Below, in pieces: positions 15,172-22,604 of a stretch of 33,086 nucleotides of DNA. The DNA comes from Saprospiraceae bacterium UBA2329 (GTDB lineage: Bacteria; Bacteroidota; Bacteroidia; Chitinophagales; Saprospiraceae): contig DDUV01000031.1 in assembly GCA_002344975.1 (NCBI GenBank), positions 1 through 33,086 on the forward strand, in the 5' to 3' direction. Under the pieces are notes generated by a model that did no database searches, was not told the DNA's origin, and saw only the letters and a program-made list of their open reading frames with translations. The first letter of the stretch is position 1. Each line of letters opens with the position of its first letter. Both the position numbers and the translations under genes were made by a program.

Positions 15172-15497
15172 GGCTTTTTATTATAGTTGATGAAGAAGAG
15201 GTCAGGAGGTAACTATCCAGAATACGTCCTGATTTTACATTCCAAAGTTACGTTTCGATGCTGGAACAGCCAAACAAAGGCATAAGTTTTGGCGGCGCGA
15301 GTGTCGGCAAAAGAAATTATCCGCTGGCGGCAGCCCTCTCAATATTCCGCCGACACTGTTGTTTTTTTCAACTGATTTGCTCTGAAAATCCCGCGACTTG
15401 TTTAAACTTACGCCGGGAAATTCCTGTAGAGAGGAATATCACTTATTGAAAACATGCCAACTCGTTACATAAAGCTTTGTTGAACTACTAACCAACC
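15172..15497. other. Non-coding spacer upstream of deoB
   Basis: This 326-nt spacer holds no convincing gene. A 9-bp inverted repeat (AGTGTCGGC at 15300-15308, GCCGACACT at 15349-15357) with a 40-nt loop is followed by a run of seven T (15362-15368), which looks like a weak terminator or attenuator. A possible deoB promoter is TTG at 15446-15448 and AAGCTTTG at 15472-15479, with one mismatch in the -7 element. Confidence 0.4.
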
Positions 15498-16670
15498 ATG
15501 CAAAGAGTCATCCTCATCGTTTTAGACAGCGTAGGCATCGGCGAACTACCCGACGCGGCGCTCTACGGAGATCAGGGCAGCAATACGCTGGGCAACATCG
15601 CCCGGCTTTTTCCCGACCTGCGCCTGCCCAACCTCACGGCTATGGGCCTCGGCCTCATTGACCCCGACAACCTCCTGCCTACCCACCCCCACCCTATTGC
15701 CGCGTACGGCAAGGCCCGCGAACGCTCGGCCGGCAAAGACACCACCACTGGCCATTGGGAAATAACCGGCGCCGTACTCGACAAGCCCTTTCCCGTGTTC
15801 GCCGAGGGCTTTCCGGCGGAACTGATACACCGTTTCGAGCAGGCCATCGGCACGCCCGTCATCGGGAATGTGGCGGCTTCCGGCACGGCCATCATTGAGG
15901 CATTGGGCGATGAACACGTTCGCAGCCGCCGGCCCATTGTTTACACCTCCGCCGACAGCGTGTTTCAGATTGCCATGCACGAAGCCATCTATCCCATTGA
16001 TAAACAATACGAAATATGCCGCATAGCCCGTGAAATGCTGAGGGGCGAGTACGAGGTGGGGCGCGTCATCTGCCGTCCGTTTGAGGGCGATTCGGGGCAA
16101 TACCGGCGCACTTCCCGGCGCAAAGACTTCTCGGTGCTGCCACCCGATACGGTTTTGGATGCCATCGAACGCAGCGGCAAAGAGGTGTATGCAGTGGGCA
16201 AAATTGTGGACATTTTTGCCGGCAAGGGCATCAGCAGGTACGTCAAAACGGAGGACAATGCCGCCGGAATGCGCGCCACGCTGGAGGCTTTGGAAAAGGT
16301 AGAAAACGGACTGATTTTCACCAATCTGGTGGATTTCGACATGCTCTTCGGGCATCGCCGCGACGTGCCCGGCTATGCCCGCGCATTGATGGAATTCGAT
16401 GCTTACCTGCCCGAACTGACCTCCAAGCTGCGCGAGGAAGACCTGCTCATCATCACCGCCGACCATGGCAACGACCCCAGTTTCAGCGGCAACGACCACA
16501 CCCGCGAGTACATCCCGGTCCTCCACTTCGGCGCCCGCATCAGGCCCGGATACAACATCGGTGAACGCGCCTCTTTTGCCGACATTGCCGCCACCATAGC
16601 CGAGGCTTTGGAAGTGCCGTTTGTAACGCCCGGACAGAGTTATTTTCAAAATATTTATCAGGCAGATTGA
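15498..16670 (+). CDS. deoB: Phosphopentomutase
   Basis: The 390-residue enzyme interconverts (deoxy)ribose-1-phosphate and (deoxy)ribose-5-phosphate using two metal ions, linking nucleoside phosphorolysis to DeoC. It belongs to the alkaline phosphatase superfamily. IVLDSVGIGELPDA carries the first metal ligand (D10), SAGKDTTTGHWEI includes the phospho-accepting threonine, and the C-terminal ITADHGNDPSF and GNDHTREYIPVL carry further metal ligands. The length is standard. It is the first gene of a six-gene nucleoside catabolic cluster, and its stop codon lies inside a perfect palindrome (16667-16705). Confidence 0.95.
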   Translation: MQRVILIVLDSVGIGELPDAALYGDQGSNTLGNIARLFPDLRLPNLTAMGLGLIDPDNLLPTHPHPIAAYGKARERSAGKDTTTGHWEITGAVLDKPFPVFAEGFPAELIHRFEQAIGTPVIGNVAASGTAIIEALGDEHVRSRRPIVYTSADSVFQIAMHEAIYPIDKQYEICRIAREMLRGEYEVGRVICRPFEGDSGQYRRTSRRKDFSVLPPDTVLDAIERSGKEVYAVGKIVDIFAGKGISRYVKTEDNAAGMRATLEALEKVENGLIFTNLVDFDMLFGHRRDVPGYARALMEFDAYLPELTSKLREEDLLIITADHGNDPSFSGNDHTREYIPVLHFGARIRPGYNIGERASFADIAATIAEALEVPFVTPGQSYFQNIYQAD

Positions 16671-16705
16671 GTGAAGGGGGGACTGGCAGTCCCCCCTTCA
16701 CTCAA
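16667..16705. repeat. Perfect 18-bp palindrome overlapping the deoB stop
   Basis: The arms 16667-16684 and 16688-16705 are perfectly complementary around a GGC loop and contain AGTGAAGGGG / CCCCTTCACT. No T-run follows, so it is not a standard intrinsic terminator. The same 10-nt arms recur in the palindrome after cdd (22474-22526), suggesting a repetitive extragenic element that may also protect mRNA ends. Confidence 0.88.
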
Positions 16706-16725
16706 ATGCAAAATACTAACCAACC

Positions 16726-17598
16726 ATGAGCCGAATTTTAGCGCCTACCGAATTGGTACTCAACCCCGACGGCAGTTTGTACCACTGCAACCTGCTGCCC
16801 GAAAACATTGCCGATACCGTGCTCCTTGTGGGCGCTCCCGACCGCGTGCCCAAGATTTCAGCCTTGTTTGACCGCGTTGACTTTACGACCCAAAAACGCG
16901 AGATCGTGACGCATACCGGCATCAAAAACGGGAAGCGCATCACCGTACTTTCCACCGGCATGGGTACCGACAATATTGACATTGTACTCAATGAATTGGA
17001 CGCCGCCGTGAACGTGGATTTGAAAACCAGAACCATCAAACCGGAACACAAACAACTGAATTTCATTCGCTTGGGCACCTCCGGCTCCTTGCAGCCCGAC
17101 ATTCCGCCCGACAGCTTTCTGGCGGGCACGCATGGGCTGGGCTTCGACGGGCTGCTGCATTATTACCAAAATACCGCCCGTTTTACGCACAATGATTTCA
17201 TCAACCAACTCGTGGAAGACCTGTACTGGAACCCGCTTTTGCCGCGCCCGTATTTGGTGGAGGCCGACGCGAGTTTGCTCGGTTTGCTGCCCGAAACCGG
17301 TTTCTACCGGGGCGTCACGGCGACGGCCACAGGGTTTTACGGTCCGCAGGGGCGGGTACTGCGATTACCGGTAACGGATGCGGAGATGAATGAAAAGCTC
17401 TCGGCATTCAGGCACAAGGAACTGAGAATCACCAATTTTGAAATGGAAACCTCGGCACTGTACGGTTTGTCGGCCTTGCTGGGGCATCGGGCGCTCACGG
17501 TCAATTGCATCATTGCCAACCGGTTCACCTTGCAATTCAGTAAAGACTATCAAAAGGCCGTCATCGAGATGGTGGGCCGGGTGCTGGAGGTATTGTGA
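16726..17598 (+). CDS. udp: Nucleoside phosphorylase (probable uridine phosphorylase)
   Basis: The 290-residue protein belongs to the PNP/UDP family and phosphorolyses nucleosides to base plus (deoxy)ribose-1-phosphate. VGAPDRVPKI matches the phosphate-binding GDPxR region. STGMGTDNIDIVLNEL, RLGTSGSLQ and NFEMETSALYGL, with the ribose-binding Met-Glu pair, are diagnostic. A longer insert than in E. coli Udp (about 105-190) is typical of the Bacteroidota branch. A DeoD-type purine enzyme is encoded in the same cluster, so a pyrimidine (uridine/thymidine) preference is likely but not proven. Confidence 0.82.
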   Translation: MSRILAPTELVLNPDGSLYHCNLLPENIADTVLLVGAPDRVPKISALFDRVDFTTQKREIVTHTGIKNGKRITVLSTGMGTDNIDIVLNELDAAVNVDLKTRTIKPEHKQLNFIRLGTSGSLQPDIPPDSFLAGTHGLGFDGLLHYYQNTARFTHNDFINQLVEDLYWNPLLPRPYLVEADASLLGLLPETGFYRGVTATATGFYGPQGRVLRLPVTDAEMNEKLSAFRHKELRITNFEMETSALYGLSALLGHRALTVNCIIANRFTLQFSKDYQKAVIEMVGRVLEVL

Positions 17599-17649
17599 AG
17601 AAAAAAGTAGTACTTTTGCCCAAAACGCAAGTTAAATAACACTGTCCTA

Positions 17650-18648
17650 ATGACAAAAAACCATAAAAAACCAGCCGCCGAGGCCACTGCGCACCCACAC
17701 ATTGAGCGCAATCCCGGCGTACCCTTCGACGCCGCCTGGTTCGAGGCGCTCCGCGTAAACAGGAGCGCAGTAGAGCGACGTGCCGCCGGCCTCTCCGGCC
17801 GCCGCACCGTGAAAAAAGAATGGCAGGCCGCCTGGCTCCTCAAAGCCATCACCTGCATGGACCTCACCACGCTGGCCGGCGACGATACCGAAGGCAATGT
17901 GCTGCGGCTGTGCGCCAAGGCCAAAGCGCCCGTGCGCCAAGACCTGCTCGAAGCCCTCGGCATGGGCGGCGAAGGCCTCCAAACCGGCGCTGTGTGCGTG
18001 TATCACAACCTCATTCCGTATGCCAAAGCGGCCCTCGACGGCAGCGGCATTCCCATAGCGGCCGTTTCCACGGGATTCCCGGCGGGCAAAATCACCCTCG
18101 AAGACAAGCTCACCGAAATCGAAAAATCGGTAGCTGCCGGCGCCACCGAGATAGACATCGTCATCAGCCGCGATCTGGTTTTGCAGGGCAAATGGAGGGA
18201 ACTCTACGACGAGGTGGCCGCCTGTCGAAAAGCCTGCGGCGAAGCCCACCTGAAAACCATCCTCGCTACCGGCGAAATTCCTACCTACACCCTCGTGGCC
18301 AAAGCAAGCATGGTGAGCATGATGGCCGGTTCGGATTTTATCAAAACCAGCACCGGTAAAGAGAGCGTCAATGCCACGCTGCCCGTCAGTTTGGTGATGA
18401 TTCGCATGATCCGCGACTACCACGAGCGCACGGGTTTTAAGGTGGGATTCAAACCCGCCGGCGGCATTCAAAAAGCCAAACAGGCCTTGGACTGGCTCAT
18501 CCTGATGAAAGAAGAACTCGGCAATGAATGGCTCCGCCCGGAACTCTTCCGATTCGGCGCCAGCAGCCTCCTGGGCGACATCGAACGCCAATTGGAACAC
18601 CACGTCACCGGGCGTTACTCCGCCGCATTCCGTCACCCAATGGCTTAG
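17650..18648 (+). CDS. deoC: Deoxyribose-phosphate aldolase, long form
   Basis: The 332-residue class I aldolase splits 2-deoxyribose-5-phosphate into acetaldehyde and glyceraldehyde-3-phosphate. The Schiff-base lysine is K232 in DFIKTSTGK, and the second active-site lysine is in GFKPAGGI. AGATEIDIVISRDLV and LKTILATGEI are also conserved. At 332 residues it resembles the longer DERA-type enzymes rather than the roughly 250-residue E. coli form; the extra N-terminal part (about 1-75) includes KKEWQAAWLLKAITCMDLTT. It precedes an aldehyde dehydrogenase that could remove its acetaldehyde product. Confidence 0.94.
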   Translation: MTKNHKKPAAEATAHPHIERNPGVPFDAAWFEALRVNRSAVERRAAGLSGRRTVKKEWQAAWLLKAITCMDLTTLAGDDTEGNVLRLCAKAKAPVRQDLLEALGMGGEGLQTGAVCVYHNLIPYAKAALDGSGIPIAAVSTGFPAGKITLEDKLTEIEKSVAAGATEIDIVISRDLVLQGKWRELYDEVAACRKACGEAHLKTILATGEIPTYTLVAKASMVSMMAGSDFIKTSTGKESVNATLPVSLVMIRMIRDYHERTGFKVGFKPAGGIQKAKQALDWLILMKEELGNEWLRPELFRFGASSLLGDIERQLEHHVTGRYSAAFRHPMA

Positions 18649-18658
18649 TAAATCCAAG

Positions 18659-18707
18659 CTTGCGGCTTGCAGCTAACGGTTTGCAGCCTGACACTAAGAG
18701 CTTGAAG
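18659..18707. repeat. Degenerate heptamer array between deoC and the aldehyde dehydrogenase
   Basis: Seven 7-nt units run in register: CTTGCGG, CTTGCAG, CTAACGG, TTTGCAG, CCTGACA, CTAAGAG, CTTGAAG. CTTGCAG is the exact reverse complement of the CTGCAAG unit at 2495-2585, and other units differ from CTTGCAG or CTTGAGG by one to a few bases. It appears to be a decayed, inverted member of the same family. Confidence 0.72.
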
Positions 18708-18721
18708 CAAAAAAGAAACCT

Positions 18722-21106
18722 ATGAAAATCAAAGAAATATTCGACAGCATGGCTTACGGACCCGCCCCCGAAAGTGCCGCCGAGGCCAACGCTTTTCTGG
18801 ATGCCCGCAACAGGCGTTTCGGATTGTTCATCAACGGCGAATGGCGCGAACCTTCCAACGGGGCTTATTTTGAAAGTACCAATCCGGCCAACCGGCAACT
18901 CCTGGCACATCTGGCGGAAGCCGGCGAACAGGACGTAAACGCCGCCGTAGAAGCCGCCCAAAAGGCACAACCCGCTTGGGCAGCCCTCAGCGGACACCAA
19001 CGCGGCAGGTACCTCTACGCCATTGCCCGGCAAATACAAAAGCACTCGCGCCTCTTTGCCGTGCTGGAATCTATGGACAACGGCAAGCCCATTCGCGAAA
19101 CCCGCGACATTGACATTCCATTGGTAGCCAGGCATTTCTACCACCATGCCGGCTGGGCGCAACTGATGCGCACCGAACTGCGCGACTACCAGCCCATCGG
19201 CGTCATCGGGCAGATCATTCCCTGGAATTTCCCGCTGCTCATGCTGGCCTGGAAAATAGCGCCCGCATTGGCTATGGGCAACACGGTTGTACTCAAACCT
19301 GCCGAATTTACGTCTTTGACCTCGCTGCTCTTTGCCGAAATTTGTTCCGACATCGGGCTGCCGGCGGGCGTGGTCAACGTCATCACCGGAGCGGGAGCTA
19401 CCGGCGCGGCATTGGTAAAACATGAAAGCGTGCAAAAAATCGCCTTTACAGGTTCTACCGAGGTGGGCAAAATCATTCGCAAGGCAACGGCAGGCAGCGG
19501 CAAAAAACTCTCGTTGGAACTGGGTGGAAAGTCGCCCTTCATCGTTTTCGACGACGCCGATTTGGACAGCGCCGTAGAGGGTTTGGTGGATGCCATCTGG
19601 TTCAATCAGGGACAGGTGTGCTGCGCCGGTTCGCGCTTGTTGGTGCAGGAAAGCGTGGCCGAAACCATGTATGCCAAGATCAAGGCCCGCATGGAAAATC
19701 TCATCGTGGGCAATCCCTTGGACAAGTGTATAGACATCGGCGCGGTGGTGGACAAAGTGCAGTTGGAAACCATCACCGGATTGGTGGAGCAGGGCGTGGC
19801 CGAGGGCAACCAGATTTGGCAAAGCACGCAGGCCTGCCCCTCGGAGGGCTACTTCTTCCCGCCGACGATGTTTACCAATGTGTCGCCGGCCGCCAAAATT
19901 GCACAGGAAGAAATCTTCGGGCCGGTACTCGTGGCCATGAGTTTCAGAAGCCATAAAGAAGCGGTGGCTTTGGCCAACAACACCCGCTATGGCCTCGCTG
20001 CCAGCATTTGGACCGAAAACATCAATCTCGCCTTGGACATCGCGCCGCAAATCAAAGCCGGCTCGGTGTGGATCAACTGCACCAACATGTTCGATGCGGC
20101 GTCGGGCTTCGGCGGCTACCGCGAGTCGGGCTTCGGCAGAGAGGGCGGCAAAGAGGGTTTGTACGAATATGTGAAGCCCAAACACGAGGCTCAACTGAGC
20201 GATCAGCCCGTATTGCCGGCCATTGCCAAAGAAAAAAAGGCAGCAGGCCCGGCGCTTCCCGGCATTGACCGCACCGCCAAAATGTACATCGGCGGCAAGC
20301 AGGCCCGCCCCGACGGCGGCTACAGCCAACGCATCCTCGACCGCAGCGGCGCTTACATCGGCGAAGTGTCGGCGGGCAATCGCAAAGACATCCGCAACGC
20401 TGTGGAGGCCGCCCATGCAGTCAGTTCCTGGGCCGGTATGACCGGACACGCCCGCGCACAGGTCTTGTATTACATCGCAGAGAATCTATCGGCCCGCAAG
20501 GAGGAGTTCGCCCGCCGATTGGCGCAGATGCTTCAGCACAGCATGGCCGAGGCGCTGGCTGAGGTGGAGCAATCCATCGAGCGCATTTATACTTACGCCG
20601 CCTGGGCCGACAAATACGACGGGCAGGCGCACTCCACCATACAGCGCAACGTGACGCTGGCCATGCCCGAAGCGCTTGGCGTGATGGCCATTGTGTGCCC
20701 CGATGAGGCGCCGCTGCTGGGCTTTGTCTCCACCGTGCTGCCCGCCATAGCGATGGGCAACAGCGTGGTGGTGATTCCGTCGGAGACTGCGCCCTTGTCT
20801 GCCACCGATTTTTATCAGATTTTAGATACCTCCGACGTTCCCGGCGGCACGGTCAACATCGTCACCGGCAACAAAGACGAACTGGCCGCCGAATTGGCCA
20901 AGCATTACAACGTGGACGGCATCTGGTACTTTGGCAGCAAAGAGGGTAGTCGCAAGGTAGAGGAGCTTTCTACCGACAGTATGAAGCGCAGTTGGGTGAG
21001 CTACGGCAAATTCAGAAACTGGGCCGATCCCGCGCAGGGCGAGGGCGAGGTGTTTTTGCGGCAGGCTACGCAGGTGAAGAATATTTGGATTCCGTATGGG
21101 GCTTAG
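18722..21106 (+). CDS. ALDH16-type aldehyde dehydrogenase with two ALDH domains
   Basis: The 794-residue protein has a complete aldehyde dehydrogenase domain (about 30-480) followed by a second, degenerate one (about 510-790), as in the ALDH16 family. The first domain has the general base E266 in LELGGKSP and the catalytic cysteine C300 in NQGQVCCAGS, and so should be active, unlike mammalian ALDH16A1, which lacks the cysteine. The second domain retains the fold (KMYIGGKQARPDGGYSQ, GVMAIVCPDEAPLLGF) but has no GQxC motif and ends WVSYGKFRNWADP. Placement after deoC suggests oxidation of acetaldehyde to acetate with NAD+. The stop codon TAG (21104-21106) is the first part of a heptamer array. 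Confidence 0.9.
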   Translation: MKIKEIFDSMAYGPAPESAAEANAFLDARNRRFGLFINGEWREPSNGAYFESTNPANRQLLAHLAEAGEQDVNAAVEAAQKAQPAWAALSGHQRGRYLYAIARQIQKHSRLFAVLESMDNGKPIRETRDIDIPLVARHFYHHAGWAQLMRTELRDYQPIGVIGQIIPWNFPLLMLAWKIAPALAMGNTVVLKPAEFTSLTSLLFAEICSDIGLPAGVVNVITGAGATGAALVKHESVQKIAFTGSTEVGKIIRKATAGSGKKLSLELGGKSPFIVFDDADLDSAVEGLVDAIWFNQGQVCCAGSRLLVQESVAETMYAKIKARMENLIVGNPLDKCIDIGAVVDKVQLETITGLVEQGVAEGNQIWQSTQACPSEGYFFPPTMFTNVSPAAKIAQEEIFGPVLVAMSFRSHKEAVALANNTRYGLAASIWTENINLALDIAPQIKAGSVWINCTNMFDAASGFGGYRESGFGREGGKEGLYEYVKPKHEAQLSDQPVLPAIAKEKKAAGPALPGIDRTAKMYIGGKQARPDGGYSQRILDRSGAYIGEVSAGNRKDIRNAVEAAHAVSSWAGMTGHARAQVLYYIAENLSARKEEFARRLAQMLQHSMAEALAEVEQSIERIYTYAAWADKYDGQAHSTIQRNVTLAMPEALGVMAIVCPDEAPLLGFVSTVLPAIAMGNSVVVIPSETAPLSATDFYQILDTSDVPGGTVNIVTGNKDELAAELAKHYNVDGIWYFGSKEGSRKVEELSTDSMKRSWVSYGKFRNWADPAQGEGEVFLRQATQVKNIWIPYGA

Positions 21107-21145
21107 GCGGTCTTCGGTAGGCGGTAGGCGGTAGGCGGTGCGAAG
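21104..21145. repeat. Heptanucleotide array, TAGGCGG family
   Basis: Six 7-nt units start at the ALDH stop codon: TAGGCGG, TCTTCGG, then TAGGCGG three times, then a divergent TGCGAAG. Further downstream (about 21162-21180) CAGCTTGAGGCCAGTAG recalls the CTTGAGG/CTTGCAG family, and 21213-21240 holds repeated ATTCAT motifs, so the whole spacer seems built of short repeats. Confidence 0.75.
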
Positions 21146-21252
21146 CGTAGAGCGTTCAGCCAGCAGCTTGAGGCCAGTAGCCGTTCCCGCCCGCTTGCAC
21201 CCTTCGCCATTTATAATTCATCATTCAGACATTCATCATTCATACCACCATC

Positions 21253-21954
21253 ATGGCAAGTTTACATTTAGAAGCAGAAATAGGCGAGATAGCAGAAACG
21301 GTACTGATGCCCGGCGATCCGCTGCGAGCCAAGCATGTGGCAGAGACATTGCTCACCGACGCTGTGTGTTACAACCGGGTGCGCGGCATGTTTGGGTTCA
21401 CGGGGTATTATGAGGGCAAGCGCGTTTCCATTCAAGGCTCCGGCATGGGGATGGGCAGCGCCGGCATTTACGTCAACGAACTCATTACCACTTATCAGGT
21501 TAAAAAAATCATCCGGGTAGGAACCTGCGGCGCCATACAGCGCGATCTCGACTTGGGGCGGGTGGTCATTGCAATGAGTGCATCGGGCGACAGCGACGCC
21601 AATTCTCACCATTTCAAAGGGATGCACTACGCCGCTACCGCCGATTTTGATCTGCTGTACGCCGCCGTGGAAGCCGCCAAAAAACTCGGTATTCCTACCG
21701 TGCAGGGGCCGATTTTCAGCACCAATACGTTTTACGACACCGAATCGAACCGCTGGGATGTGTGGGAACGCCACGGGATTTTGGGCGTGGAAATGGAGTC
21801 GCAAATCCTGTTCACGCTCGCCAAGCGATTCAATGTCAAGGCATTGTCCATTCTCACCGTCAGCGATAACATCCTCACGGGAGCGGCATCCGGCCAGAAA
21901 GAACGAGAGCAGTCGTACAACGATATGATGCGCATCGCATTGGAAATAGCCTGA
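21253..21954 (+). CDS. deoD: Purine-nucleoside phosphorylase, DeoD type
   Basis: The 233-residue enzyme cleaves purine (deoxy)nucleosides with phosphate. LMPGDPLRAKHVAE supplies the phosphate-binding Gly/Asp/Arg, RVGTCGAIQ is the second phosphate loop, ILGVEMESQILF carries the ribose-binding Met-Glu, and SILTVSDNIL contains the catalytic aspartate of the hexameric DeoD subfamily. Length and motifs match E. coli DeoD. It precedes cdd by 32 nt. Confidence 0.95.
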   Translation: MASLHLEAEIGEIAETVLMPGDPLRAKHVAETLLTDAVCYNRVRGMFGFTGYYEGKRVSIQGSGMGMGSAGIYVNELITTYQVKKIIRVGTCGAIQRDLDLGRVVIAMSASGDSDANSHHFKGMHYAATADFDLLYAAVEAAKKLGIPTVQGPIFSTNTFYDTESNRWDVWERHGILGVEMESQILFTLAKRFNVKALSILTVSDNILTGAASGQKEREQSYNDMMRIALEIA

Positions 21955-21986
21955 GCATTTCACACACCTTTTCATTCGCAGAAAAC

Positions 21987-22466
21987 ATGAAGCAGAACAG
22001 CATACAAATTGACTATATCGAGTACGAATCATTGGACGCCATGCCCGCCGACGATGTGGCGCTCATTGAAAAAGCCATTGAGATAGCGCAAAAATCATAC
22101 TCGCCTTATTCCAAATTCCCGGTAGGCGCTGCCGTCCGGTTGGACAATGGCGAGATGTACGCCGGCAACAATCAGGAAAACGTGGCTTACCCGTCGGGGA
22201 CCTGTGCCGAGCGCACTGTTTTGAACTATGTGAACGCCAATTTCCCCGACCACAACATCGAGGCCATCGCCATCACATCTCTGAAATCTAATTCCTCCAT
22301 TCCCATCACGCCCTGCGGATTTTGTCGCCAGGTCATTATGGAAATGGAGTACAGCCAACAACAGAAAATCCGCATCATCCTGCACAAAATCGGAGGGCCG
22401 ACGTATGTCTTCCAATCGGCGCCGGCACTGCTGCCGCTGGCTTTTATCGGCGAGATGTTGCAGTGA
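21987..22466 (+). CDS. cdd: Cytidine deaminase
   Basis: The 159-residue enzyme deaminates cytidine and deoxycytidine to the uracil nucleosides. Zinc ligands and catalytic glutamate are visible: C73 and E75 in TCAERTVL, and C110 and C113 in PCGFCRQ. The substrate-binding segment SKFPVGAAV...GNNQENVAYP is conserved. It is the dimeric/tetrameric small form with an N-terminal extension of about 20 residues. It is the last gene of the nucleoside cluster and feeds the uridine phosphorylase. Confidence 0.94.
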   Translation: MKQNSIQIDYIEYESLDAMPADDVALIEKAIEIAQKSYSPYSKFPVGAAVRLDNGEMYAGNNQENVAYPSGTCAERTVLNYVNANFPDHNIEAIAITSLKSNSSIPITPCGFCRQVIMEMEYSQQQKIRIILHKIGGPTYVFQSAPALLPLAFIGEMLQ

Positions 22467-22473
22467 CAGGGCT

Positions 22474-22526
22474 TAGTGAAGGGGTGACCATCGTGGCATT
22501 CTGCAAGCCAAGTCGCCCCTTCACTA
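22474..22526. repeat. Palindromic element after cdd, related to that at deoB
   Basis: The arms 22474-22488 and 22512-22526 pair over 15 positions with one G-T wobble around a 23-nt loop that itself contains TGGC/GCCA. The arms include AGTGAAGGGG and CCCCTTCACT, identical to those at 16667-16705. It begins 7 nt after the cdd stop. Confidence 0.8.
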
Positions 22527-22557
22527 TTCTTGATGCAACCTTTTGCAACCAAATGCC

Positions 22558-22565
22558 TACTTTTG
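22558..22565 (+). promoter_or_regulatory. -7 promoter element of the metalloprotease gene
   Basis: TACTTTTG matches TAnnTTTG perfectly, 39 nt upstream of the ATG at 22605. No well-spaced -33 TTG is evident. Confidence 0.5.
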
Positions 22566-22604
22566 CTCGGCAACAATTTTTTTCACCCGAATATCATACT
22601 AACA

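Noticed and set aside
15258..15449. 63-codon plus-strand frame upstream of deoB
   Set aside because: No recognisable protein features, and it spans the inverted repeat and T-run; treated as non-coding.
15546..16649. 367-codon open frame opposite deoB
   Set aside because: Antisense shadow of a full-length phosphopentomutase.
16667..16705. Intrinsic terminator after deoB
   Set aside because: The stem is perfect but no U-tract follows on either strand, and the downstream gene is close and co-directional; a repeat element is preferred.
17647..18657. 336-codon open frame opposite deoC
   Set aside because: Antisense shadow; the plus strand carries the complete aldolase with its active-site lysines.
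18605..20449. 614-codon open frame on the minus strand opposite the ALDH16 gene
   Set aside because: The plus-strand frame has unmistakable aldehyde dehydrogenase motifs; the opposite frame shows no family features.
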